From the NCBI RefSeq assembly GCF_954871325.1, contig NC_088775.1, forward strand, positions 13,617,561 to 13,681,560: 64,000 nucleotides of DNA, in the 5' to 3' direction. The position numbers were made by a program, and so were the translations under genes. The stretch comes from Gordionus sp. m RMFG-2023 (taxonomy: Eukaryota > Nematomorpha > Gordioida > Chordodea > Parachordodidae). Below the pieces are notes generated by a model. That model had not been told where the DNA came from. It worked only from the letters and a program-made list of their open reading frames with translations, and ran no database searches. Positions 1 to 10,370 of this stretch are shown here, in pieces (within the stretch, counting starts at the first letter, position 1; every line of letters starts with the position of its first letter).

Positions 1-470
1 CTACCCCCCCCCCCCCTTCCCCTCCTCTAGAAAAGAGTAGATCATCTTTCCCTTTAGATTATCGATTATATCATATTTTATTAGGTCTAAGAAGGATGAT
101 AAATTTGAAAGATTTTATAGTATTATCTGATCAATCTGCATCTCATAATGAAACACATTGCTTAAATGAATAAATTCAAAGGACAAAATAATAATTATGT
201 TTTTCCTTCTATCTAACATAACTATAAAAAAAAATTTGTTCATAAATTATATAAATATTCGACTTAATTACAAATTCCGCATATATTAAAATTTCATCTT
301 TGCTCAAAATAATTATTGCAATCTTAATATATAATCAATATTGCTTTTATAATGTTTATATGTTTTATTTTTAGGAGAAAATATAATTTCAACTTGATAT
401 TAAACATACCTCTAAAAGAGGATAATTGTTTTGTTTTATTGAAATGTAAGTAATATATAATCATCAAAAC

Positions 471-608
471 CTGCTAGAAAATACAAAAAGCCTGCTAATC
501 TTTTAAACATAAATCTTGGTTCTTTGAAGGTATATATCGAAAAAATATGCGAAATGGCCATGATAAATATTGTAATCACTGCGAAAGCTCCTTCAGCTCG
601 GCTATAAT
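471..608 (-). CDS. Claudin/stargazin-like protein, exon 2 (TM2 and start of TM3)
   Basis: Second visible exon of a minus-strand claudin-superfamily gene. It reads [20 protein letters not shown], then a short basic turn and [13 protein letters not shown]. This is the pattern of the second membrane span, the cytoplasmic turn and the start of the third span in claudin_2/voltage-gated calcium channel gamma-like proteins. The acceptor is TTAG before AT; joined to exon 1 (17152-17422, which ends with one spare base G) it gives a clean GAT codon and keeps frame. The donor is CAG followed by GTTTTG and leaves phase 1, so at least one more exon is expected; I could not find it in 1-470, so it probably lies outside the window. 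Confidence 0.75.
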
Positions 609-924
609 CTAATGTAATCAATTATTTTATAAATATTATTGTTTTAAAGTGTAAGTATTCATTTTTTTAAAGGGTGTACTTATGTTTATGAAAATCAAAT
701 TTTCATTAATTTTTTTCTAATTATCAAAAGGTTCTATAATATTTTAACTAAAACGTTGAAATTTTTCTATATCAAACAAATGGTTAGGTAAGGTCAATAT
801 GGATTTTGGTTTATCGTAAAGATTTGAACAAAATATTTATTATATCCATCTGCACACAATATAGAGAATATATCGCTAAGGTTAAATTTTGAAACGAGTC
901 ATTTTATGCGGTAGAATTTAGAAT

Positions 925-1293
925 TAGAGAACTGCAAAAAGCGGCTCGACCAATTCGGGCCGAATTGGGCCTATTATTTTATTTTTTAAATTCGAGCCGG
1001 GATTAAATTTTTAAATATAATATTATCAATTTTGAGAAATGAATTAATATATTTTAAAATTTTTGCAAGAAACAAGGCAATAATATATTTTTTATTTGTT
1101 AGAATTATTTTCTAAAATTAATATTTAAAAATTCTTCTTATTATTGAAATAGATTCGGGCCGAGTCGGGGTAACAAATATATTTTGGGGCGGGCTTCGGG
1201 ATAAATAAAAAAATCCACACGGGTTCGGGCCAATTTATTTTTAAAAAATAGGACCGGGTCGGGTTTAAAAATTAAGCCCAACGCAGATCACTA
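925..1293. mobile_element. GC-cored hAT-type MITE
   Basis: Ends are TAGAGAACTGCAAAA on the left and CGCAGATCACTA on the right, an imperfect terminal inverted repeat. The flanks TTTAGAAT and ATTAAAAT make a decayed 8-bp target duplication. Just inside each end are CGGGCC-type stretches that stand out in AT-rich DNA. It is a relative of the better preserved copy at 37114-37459. No coding capacity. Confidence 0.7.
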
Positions 1294-1871
1294 ATTAAAA
1301 TGATTATATATTCGATGATTCGGGCCAGGACTAATGGAAGAGAAAAGGAACAACTCCGCATTAGGCCGCACTATTCTTCGATTTAATTATAAAATAATTT
1401 ATATGAAAATATATTGACAGAATTTATATAATTTTTTTTTATTCCGCTAATTTCCAATTATTCGGAATAAAAAGAATTATTTTTATTATTATAATAATTT
1501 ACTATTCGTATACGTTACTCGATTTATTTTTAAATAAGCCTAATCCGCCTTATAGCGATTATAAATGAATCTTTGTGATGGTCAAAAAAAAATAAAATTA
1601 CCAATTTAACCGGCGTAAAATTATAGATTAGTCTTTCGATGTCAAATGAGCAAAAAAATGAGATTTTCGGCCGACCTCCTTTGATTTTTTTAAAACTTGG
1701 TAATTATTACCTCATTTATAATTTCTTATAAATTTGCCCATATAACATTTATTAAATGAATATTTATAAAATAAATGTGAAATCAAATTCAAAGTTAATA
1801 TATGAGAATCTTGTGTATTTCATATATGCTGCCATAAATATTAAAAATAATTGTTATAATATTAAATTTAA

Positions 1872-1969
1872 AATCGAATATATAACTCACTATTAAAAGA
1901 TTCTTATTTTCCTTAAGCGCAATCGAATATATAATTCACTAATAAAAGATTGTAATTTTTCGTAAGCGC
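1872..1969. repeat. Tandem duplication, 2 x 49 bp
   Basis: Two adjacent copies of a 49-bp unit that begins AATCGAATATATAA and ends TAAGCGC, with a few mismatches. Apparently neutral local duplication. Confidence 0.8.
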
Positions 1970-2097
1970 CTTTACTTGGTTAATGATGCTTGGTACCTTT
2001 AAGGTACCATCTATCAAATTTGAATTTTGTTCATTTTTCATTTGGATAGGCACTACCAAATATATTTATAATATATATTTGAAAAATCGTGATTTTT

Positions 2098-2180
2098 GGA
2101 AAGCCTCTATGGCCTAGTAGGCAAGAGCTTGGCTTACTTATCCTATGCTCCCGGGTTCGAATCCCGGGAATGATCATGTT
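2098..2180 (+). repeat. tRNA-like pol III promoter, probable SINE head
   Basis: An A-box-like TGGCCTAGTAGG is followed about 35 bases on by a B-box-like GGGTTCGAATCCC, which forms a good T-arm hairpin. The 7-base ends that should pair as an acceptor stem (GCCTCTA and GAATGAT) do not, and the anticodon arm is poor. It is therefore not a working tRNA gene. A T-run and a short unrelated tail follow. Most likely a tRNA-derived SINE or tRNA pseudogene. Confidence 0.55.
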
Positions 2181-2520
2181 TTTTTTCTTATTGTAACTTG
2201 GTGGTTCCATCCTTGGGGGGATGATATATAGAAGGCCGGACTCGACCACGTGATTCCGTATTAATATATTAAATAATAAGGGTCTTATTACATTTTAATA
2301 AATTTTGGTCGATATTTAGCAAATTAGATTGGTATTTAAAATATTTCCATACATTCACTTGGTAGTAAGCATCATTAACCCCTTTACTTTCTTGTGATGA
2401 TAATATATACGGACAGTAGAAGTTAACTGTGAAATTAATGTTAAGGATATGACATTTTGGCAAGTAAAGAGTGTTGCAATTCGAATAAATTTTATTTCTA
2501 AATTCATGTAGATCAGTCAG

Positions 2521-2760
2521 AATCATGGTGTGAATTTTTTGTGTTCCAGGTATCGGTCTAGTTTTTGAAAATCTTTCTCTGAATAGAACTTCTTCGTCAT
2601 CATAATTTTTGAGTTGTCATATATTCAAAATATATGCCATTAATATTATCATTAGCGAATTCGTATAATTCATATGATGTTATTTGCTGTAAGGTATTTA
2701 TAAATTTATCGGCTAACAGGGTCAACACTAGCCTTTACAATCTCAGGGAGTTCAAAATAA
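2521..2760 (-). repeat. Decayed repeat, inverted copy of 3390-3610
   Basis: The reverse complement of this stretch matches 3390-3610, sharing among others the run GGCATATATTTTGAATATAT and a motif reading ATTATGATGACGAAGAA. In both copies the matching frame gives a related peptide (ERF-K, then a T-Q-K-I-H-T-M-like stretch), so it looks like a broken coding repeat of an unidentified family. The open stretch at 2269-2526 continues the same frame. Confidence 0.5.
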
Positions 2761-3389
2761 TCTTTTAATTGAGCTAACATTATCCTAATACCTTTTTTTT
2801 AGTGGTATAAAAAAATTCAAAATTTTGAGGAGGGGGTTCTTCAAATTTTTCAAAGGGCTGGAGCCCCCGAGCGCCCTCTCCCCTAGTGACGCTACTGGCG
2901 ACTAATTTTTTAACAGTGCCCCCAAATCCATCATAAGCATTTAAGCAACAATTATTGAAAGATTATATATATATTAAATAAGAAAAAGGATTGAACCCTA
3001 TTCCAATAATATGTACTCCAGAAGTATAAAGCTATAGTTTCCTAGAAATCACAGGACATGTTAAATTACTGATAGCGGAAAATGGATTTCTTTCAATATC
3101 TAAAGCCGAATTATGCCAAGCAAGAAAGATTGCGTTTCGATTTCGACCAAAGACGGAGAAGAGAATACTGAACAAAAGAGTTTAATTTTAAATAATTTGA
3201 AAGAATTTATATATTTTTTAGAGAAATGAGGCCTGATTTTAAAATTGGATATTCGAAATTTGCAAGTATTTGCTCAAAAAATTGTATACTCTTGAGAGAT
3301 AGTTGTACACATAATATATTTGTTTGTAGCTACCACCAAAATTTAAATTAATGAACAGTGGCTAACCGTAGATAGAACCACTCTTGAAA

Positions 3390-3610
3390 CAATCACCAAG
3401 CCCTTAGATAAATTTATCAATGCCTTAGCAGGTTTACAAAGACCTTACTCAGAGCAAATAACAATACCGTGTGAATTTTTACGAATTCGTTAAACATAAT
3501 ATTAATGGCATATATTTTGAATATATAACCAAAAAAATTATGATGACGAAGAAATACTACTCAGAGAAAGATTTCAAAAACTGGACCGACATTTGTAACA
3601 CAGAAAATTC
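3390..3610 (+). repeat. Decayed repeat, inverted copy of 2521-2760
   Basis: Plus-strand partner of the repeat at 2521-2760. The two copies face each other across about 630 bp, either as two insertions or as arms of one rearranged element. Stops interrupt the shared frame. I do not recognise the protein family. Confidence 0.5.
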
Positions 3611-4365
3611 ACTATGATTCCGACGACAGCAATACATCAATTTAGAAGTAAAATGTATCCGAATTCAATAGAAAATATTTTTCAGAGACCTGCAGAGATA
3701 TCGTTTGCAGGGCGCCATACATAAAATACAAGATTCTGATTCCTACTCTAAACTTGGTTGGACATATTTTATTAATATTCAATGTATGTTATATGGTAAT
3801 TTCATAATAAATTACAAATAAAGTAATAATTTGAATAAGTTAATGTCTACTAAATTTTTAATAAAAATGAAATTAGTATTTCTTATACATGCTTTATTTT
3901 GCTTAATTAAAATACATAATTTCAAGCATAATAATAATATACTTTGTTTTTTTGTTTTAAAACAAAAATATATAAATACATAAATAAACCTGTCGTTGAC
4001 CATGTATTTTATTTACTCTATGTAAAAGAAATAATATATATTTTTTAAATATCGTAATCATTCATTATCAATTCCATGGGTTTGTTATTATGAGGTATTG
4101 GAAGTAATAGGAATCCCCCCCCCTCCTTTCAAAAAAATTTCAAACAAATAGTATTTTTTTAAAATCAAATTTGACGCTTATAAATAACGTTTTTGAAATC
4201 CTCTCACATAAAATATGATCTCTTCCACGAGATCTTCAAATCAAAGAGGGATGGGAAATAAGGCAAAGCACAATCCTTCATCTCTTGTGAATTTGGAAGA
4301 CCTAGTTATTGAAGGTATTAATTTTAATATAATTATATTCATAAAAATTTTAATATTATAGGTGA

Positions 4366-5050
4366 GTGGGCAAATTGTGGTTCCCAGAACTAAAAGATTT
4401 TTATTATTTGAATGGCTCACATGTTGAAGAACGTATTGCAAAGGAGGAATCCTTAAATTTAATGGCTAATTCGACAGCATGTTTAAAAATTATATTAATA
4501 GAGTATCAAGGGAGGTCGCAAGAGTTCCAGTCCAGACATGATGAATTGAGCCTCGATTTCCTCCGGAAACCTGGAATGTGAATCAGAGCACTCTGTGTGA
4601 CGTAGAACGCAGAATTAATCAATGTGAAGTATTGAATCATCGTTTTTCTAATCTGGTAGAAAATAATAAACACCCATCAATCTGAATATTAATTTAAAAA
4701 ATGAAATGCGAGGTGGCTCCCGGAGAACTAAATCGCAGTTATAATACTAGATTAGGTTAAAGAAACTTTGCGAGGAATACCGTGATGAGGTGCTTCCAGA
4801 TTTTATAAAAGATATTTTTCTATATTCGATGTTAACTTGAATCATTATTATATTGAATTTGTATATACATAATATCTTATTAAAATGAGTGTATCCATTA
4901 TGAATAAAAATAAAAATTGCCTTTATTATAAGGTCTTAACTAAATTTGATAAACATGGGAAAAAATTCCGGACGTTTTTTTCATGAGGGTCTTTTCTGGA
5001 GATTTTATTTTCTGAAAGTTTTTTTCCGGGCTTCGGTTTTGGATTAAATT
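4366..5050 (+). repeat. Decayed DNA-element copy related to 52071-53009
   Basis: Positions about 4600-4810 match the reverse complement of about 52590-52830, including TTGCGAGGAATACCGTGATG and ATGCGAGGTGGCT. An open frame at 4366-4581 (71 codons) lies at its upstream end; the homologous frame is broken further on. Its right edge near 4965-5040 holds spaced GGAAAAAATTCCGG and TTTTTTTCCGGG runs, like the ends of the other copy. The transposase family is not recognised. Confidence 0.5.
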
Positions 5051-5943
5051 GAATTTTAATCATTTAGTAGATATATTTTATATTGGATCATTGAAGATAT
5101 TTCAATATTTGACTATTGATAAATTGAGTAACAAAATAGACTACAAATTATGTGATAAGAAATTGATTTCCAAAATAAAACTACAAATTATATTATTTAA
5201 GGTAAAAATAATATATAAATGAACACTACATCTTGATAGGTAATTAACATAAAATAATATAAAGATTAATGTGTCCTTCGGTCATTATAAATCTGGTAAT
5301 AAGCGGATTTATAATAATATATTATTAGAGGCTGGAAATTGGAAAAATAAAAAAAAAATATTCTTATCTAAAAGTGTAATCTTTGTACATAATTTTGATA
5401 CTAATTTGTTATTTACAATTATAGTATTATGCATAATTGAATGAAGGCAAATAATGGTAAAAATATTTTTGTCACTTTGAACACTAATATCTCCAAAAAT
5501 ATCAGTAGGCTAAAATTTTGGCTATTTTAGTTACATCATTACCAGATTTTAAAAAAATCGGAGGTGGTCGGTCGAATCATGGTTGATTTGACATGGAATG
5601 ACCCATCAGGGGGGGGGGGTAAAATAAAATATATTCGTTATAAATAAATTAATATTACGTAAGCTTGTTTCATCGGTTCTAGGATTTTCCGCGATTTCTT
5701 CCTTAGAGGGAAACATTGGGTGGTAATAACATACTTCTAGAATAAATGAATGTATAATTTTTAAACTTTATTTTTAGTTACAATGCCTTTATATGTTTTG
5801 GGTTTTGGTTATATAATTATATTATTCAAAGACCTACAGACCCGGACTAAAGCCCGACTCGTATCCAGGCCGTAATTTAAAAAACCTAGGTTGGGACGAT
5901 TTCTTAAAAATTATGACATTTAATCAATTAATGTTGGAAAATA

Positions 5944-6420
5944 TGATGAAGAATTCAGGGACGCAAACCGAACTGAACGAAACGTTAAACCGGTATCAAC
6001 CATTATTATTTACTGAACCTAAACCGAACCGTTAAAATTTGTCACACCAAGAACCTAAACTTTAAGGATACCTGTGAACAGGCGGTTTGAACCTTTTGAT
6101 ATTTTCCATTATTTTATAGATGATTAAAATAAGTTTTGATGGATAAATCAGAAATTATTTTAGATATTTTTGTATATTACTATTTGACTGTACCAGCTAC
6201 CGCCAATAGCTTAATTTGTAATTGGCTAAATTGAGCCTTTAAACAACAGGACGAACTAGGACACGATCAAATGGATTTTATAGCTTAAATTACAAATATT
6301 TTTAACATAATTCTAATAAACACTTGTATACAAAAAGGTTTAAACTGGTTTTTAAAGGTTCAACTCGAACCTATTATTATTTTAAAAAATCGAACTTGCA
6401 TCAATATTCGCTACGATTTA
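5944..6420. repeat. GGTTCGGTTC-family repeat, decayed
   Basis: Alternating AACCGAAC/GAACCT motifs run through this stretch. Similar runs lie at 16775-16915, 22385-22936, 33775-33900, 45715-45850 and 46680-46800. Only the 22385 copy shows clear ends and a target duplication. Confidence 0.45.
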
Positions 6421-6433
6421 GATCCTTCAGAGA

Positions 6434-6625
6434 TAAGTGTTGTTAAACGGCTCAATTTTACGATTTTAAATTAAGAATTTAAACAAAATAATAATTGCAA
6501 GCCTCGAAATTTCGTTAATAGATGTCCAAACCTTTCTTACTATCAATATAGAAAATTCTCCAGGCTTGCGTAATTATTTTTTGACTAAAATATTGGGATA
6601 GCTATTTTTTTAAAATGGAGCCGGG
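6434..6625. mobile_element. TAGTGTTGTTAAACGG-family MITE, partial
   Basis: Begins AAGTGTTGTTAAACGGCTC and carries the family core (CAAGCCTCGAAATTTCG, then AGATGTCCAAACCTTTC). The right inverted end is decayed. Same family as 13758-13926 and 46408-46594. Confidence 0.55.
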
Positions 6626-7424
6626 AGAATTCATTTATATGCTGATATTTTCAATTTCCTTTCGAAACAATTCTGGGTGCGAAACATAAAAATAAACAAA
6701 AATAAAAAAAATTCGGGCGTGGTCTAAAATTTTAACCTGGGCTTGGTATCTGATATTATTCTATTGGAGATAATATTTCTTTTATTAAGAAATCATAATC
6801 ACTAAAATGTATTTATTTTATTCAAATGAGGCGGGTGGGGGGGGGGCTACTTTTAGGAAAGTCTCGACGTCATTGGGTTCTGGATAAGTCAAAATAATAT
6901 TATGTAATCTAGAGATTTTGTTCATAAATGATAGAATAATTTAGGCCGCTATTTACCAAATCTTGAGGTTTATATAATATTATTTGGCTAAATCGAGCAG
7001 TTTAAAAATCGATACAAATAGGTTTACAACACTATTCTGGGTTTTAAGGGGTGAGGGCCTAGAGGGCTCTGGATTCAGATGACAAAAGAAATTTTAAAGG
7101 AAAATCTTAAATTATATATACAGAGCAAACCTTCACAAGGTTGTAATATATGTTTTTTCAAATGCAAATGGGAGGGGGGAGGGTATAGAGTTCAGTCTTG
7201 AGGGCTCTGAATTCATATGTCAAGATAAAAAAAATTTAAAAATTATGGAATAATTTAAATTATTGTGCAAATTAAATTTAGACATGGCTTTAGCACGCTT
7301 TTTCCATCCCTACTGTAAAGTCATTAGTGCGGTTCAGATACGGCAATTTTATTAAAATTGGTTGGAACCAAATTTCCGTACCAGCAAATGTCTAAAAAAA
7401 TATCCAATAATTGCTATTCGAGTT

Positions 7425-7645
7425 TACGAATCGAATATTGCTATTATTCGCATTCGTATTAAACGAATAATTCCTTATTCGTATGAATAATGAAACTTCG
7501 ATCGATTCGAAAATATATATTTTTTTGAATATTTTCACGTAATTTTAAATATTTTTGAATTCAATAGAACGATATATTATTATTTCATTCGATTAGAATA
7601 ATTTTATTATTCGTTATTCGTAAAATACGAAACGAATATCGTCGT
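7425..7645. repeat. ATTCG-rich inverted-end repeat
   Basis: Dense in ATTCG/CGAAT words, and it ends with TAAAATACGAAACGAATATC, which recurs almost exactly at the end of the stretch at 62870-63260. The left end also contains CGAATATTGCTATTATTCG, so the ends may be inverted repeats of a MITE. No coding capacity. Confidence 0.5.
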
Positions 7646-9039
7646 CCTCAACTGCAAGACCTCGTAAGTAAATATTTTTCAATAAATGTTTTTTTATTTT
7701 GCAGAAAGGTGTATAATTATAGGTTCTCTATCTTCACCTAAAAGTTCAAATCCTACTAATTATTAGAAACATGTTTTTTTTAAATCACTTGTGAAACATA
7801 AGACTGTTTCCAAAAATGCTCATATTTTAATAATAAAACATATTTTATGGAAAAATATTACGCCACTACTTTTTAATAATTATTAGAAACATGTATTTTT
7901 TATTACATTTATTATTTTTCTATTTAAAAATACGATTTATTAAAAACGCTTTCTTTTGTGTCTCTCCTGAACATTTTTTTAAAGAATGATTATGTTAAAC
8001 TGGACAAACGTTGTTAAAATTACCATTGAAAGAAGATGTTATGCTGTAAATTATAAAATTCTTTAAATTTTGCTTTTATTCAAAATATTTCTTTTTTGGC
8101 ATTTATTTTTCATTTATTTTTCATTTATATTAATATAATTGGTATAATTATTTTTATTTAATTAATTTTTTTTAGAGTAAGTTTGGAGATAGGGGGATAA
8201 GGTTTATAATTGTTTCCTATTCGTGTTTATAAAACTGAGAATAAGTATACAATCGAAATAGAATAAAGCTTTAAAATAACACGAGAGTATAAATGAGTAT
8301 TTTTTAAAAAAATCATTAAAATTTGTGGCCTCATTTCGTTTTAAATGACTATATTTCTTCAATTTTTATAGACAAACCAGATTATTTTGATCTTGATTCT
8401 TTACTTGTTTCCTTCTTTCAGTGATCAAATTTTGAAGCAATATAATACACCCGATTATAATTTTTGTTAAAAGAGATAGGAAAAACGGGTAAAGGTTCAA
8501 AATGGATAATTATTGTAAACGATCATATCCATGAGTAGAGCTTTGCAAATCGGCTAGAAGTCCAGGCCAAAAAATATATAAATAATAAGGCCACGTCCAG
8601 CTTATGCCTAAAAAGATAAAGTCGGGCTAGGCTCGGGTCTATAGATAAAATCTGGCGCCGATGGAACTCGGACCGAAAGAATTGAGTTTGCATGATTTAG
8701 TTTCTGTGAACAGCATATAAACGTAAATTTTATAAGCGGGTTATGGAGCAGGGTTCTGAATTCTGAACTAATTCCATTCCCCAACCCGAAACGGTTTTAT
8801 TCCGGTGAGCCAAGTAAAGCATTCTAGTAAATTTCATGTGCCAAATCTAAACTAAACCGAGCTATTTATTAAATCAAGTTTCCTCATCTGGGCCCGTACC
8901 TAAGTCAGCCAAAAAAACCTGTGGGCGAGTCCAGAATAGTGTATGTTTTTAACAATTATTCTATAACTAATCTTATAATAAAAAAAATGGGCATATATTT
9001 GTATGAAAATAATAATTAAAATAAACCATAAAATAGGAA

Positions 9040-9290
9040 TGGTTTTGTGAAAAAAAGAAGATAAAATAGGTCAGTTATAAATTAAATAATATTTTTTTTT
9101 AAAAAAATTTATTGATTTTATTTAATCTTTTTTTAAAAAATATATTTATATATATTCAATAATTTGAAGAGGAAGAATAGAATTTATATTTGGAATTTTT
9201 TTAAAATATTTTTTAACTCACCCACTCAATGTTTAAAATCTTTTAGGCGGGCTAACCGCCTATTTCAGACCTCAAATCTAAAGTATAATA
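9040..9290 (-). repeat. Repeat, inverted copy of 42318-42580
   Basis: Contains TTTAAAATCTTTTAGGCGGGC and a nearby TTCAGACCT. The reverse complement appears at 42318-42580 as GGGCGGGCTAAAAAGATTTT. A short non-coding interspersed repeat, otherwise unclassified. Confidence 0.5.
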
Positions 9291-9676
9291 ATAAAAATTA
9301 TGTTATATCGTAATTGAAAATATCTCTGGTTCAATAAGAAAATTTCCTTAGTTATAGCATATGCTGAAAAATTAAATTGTCTATTTTAGAATATAAATAT
9401 ATTATTAAATTATGAAATATTCCAATAAATCGGGGAGGGGGATATGGTAATGGTAATAGAGTTCGAATATAATATATTAATTTATAATGCTTCCTGCCTG
9501 CTTATAATTCACATTATACAAGATTATTGGCTTGATATTTTCAATATTAAAATTATAATGTTTCCTGGTATTTAAGTACATTTACATAATTATTCATTTT
9601 ACAAAATATTTTTATTTTTAATAATAATTGAGTGTTTAATTTTTTAGCCTGCGACTAATGATGTATATATATACTA

Positions 9677-9870
9677 CTAGATTGGCGATTCATTCATTAA
9701 ATGCATTTAAAAGTGTCTATACATAAAAATCGGAGTAGCGACAGTCGATTAAATGAAATTAATTTGCATTTTTTATAATGATAAATAAGAAGCAAGCTCA
9801 ACGCGCAAAAATGACACTACAGCTGACTCCTATGTATGGACACTTTTTATCAATGAATCACTAACATAGT
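9677..9870. mobile_element. Short TIR MITE (GGCGATTCATTC type)
   Basis: The left end has GGCGATTCATTCATTAAATG and AAAAGTGTCTATACAT; the right end has ATGTATGGACACTTTTTATC followed by AATGAATCAC. These form long imperfect inverted repeats. A relative sits at about 58385-58560. No ORF. Confidence 0.65.
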
Positions 9871-10080
9871 TTATATATTTACATAATCCCCTCGACTAAC
9901 TACAATTTATTGAAAACTGAGATCATATTTAGAGATACTTTGTTTTACTTGGAAAAGTATTTCATTTCAGTAATTATCAACTCTGGGCATGCGTAATGAG
10001 GATTTCAAATAATTATCCATTTATAGAGTCAAAAATTAATTCTCCATGAAACATGCCGATGACGTCAATATAATTTTAAA

Positions 10081-10350
10081 TTAACTTTTGTATGTCCTAA
10101 TAACTTAGAAATTATAATGTCAAAATTATTTTATTTTATAATATAATGGTAATGATTTTTTTGCGAATAACATTATATAAACCTTTAGAAGTAGTATATT
10201 TTTTTAAAAAATATAATTTTTACAATTAATAAAATAGCCATTAATTAAAATAATAATTTATGAAATAAATTAAATTTAATAATTTTTATGCCTAATTATT
10301 ATGAAATAAATGTATAGGATAAGCATAAGGCAAAGCTAATCTGTAATAGG
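10081..10350 (+). repeat. Direct repeat A, first copy
   Basis: Aligns with 11445-11735 in the same direction. Both share AGAAATTATAATGTC or AGAAATTATTATGTC, AATAAAATAGCCATT and a terminal GCAAAGCTAATCTGTAATAG. It lies directly outside the left arm of the inverted repeat at 10371-13020, while the second copy lies between the arms. Confidence 0.7.
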
Positions 10351-10370
10351 ATGGAATGAGCCAATTTTTA

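Noticed and set aside
2101-2174. Functional tRNA gene
   Set aside because: The T-arm is good but the acceptor strands do not pair and the anticodon arm is unconvincing.
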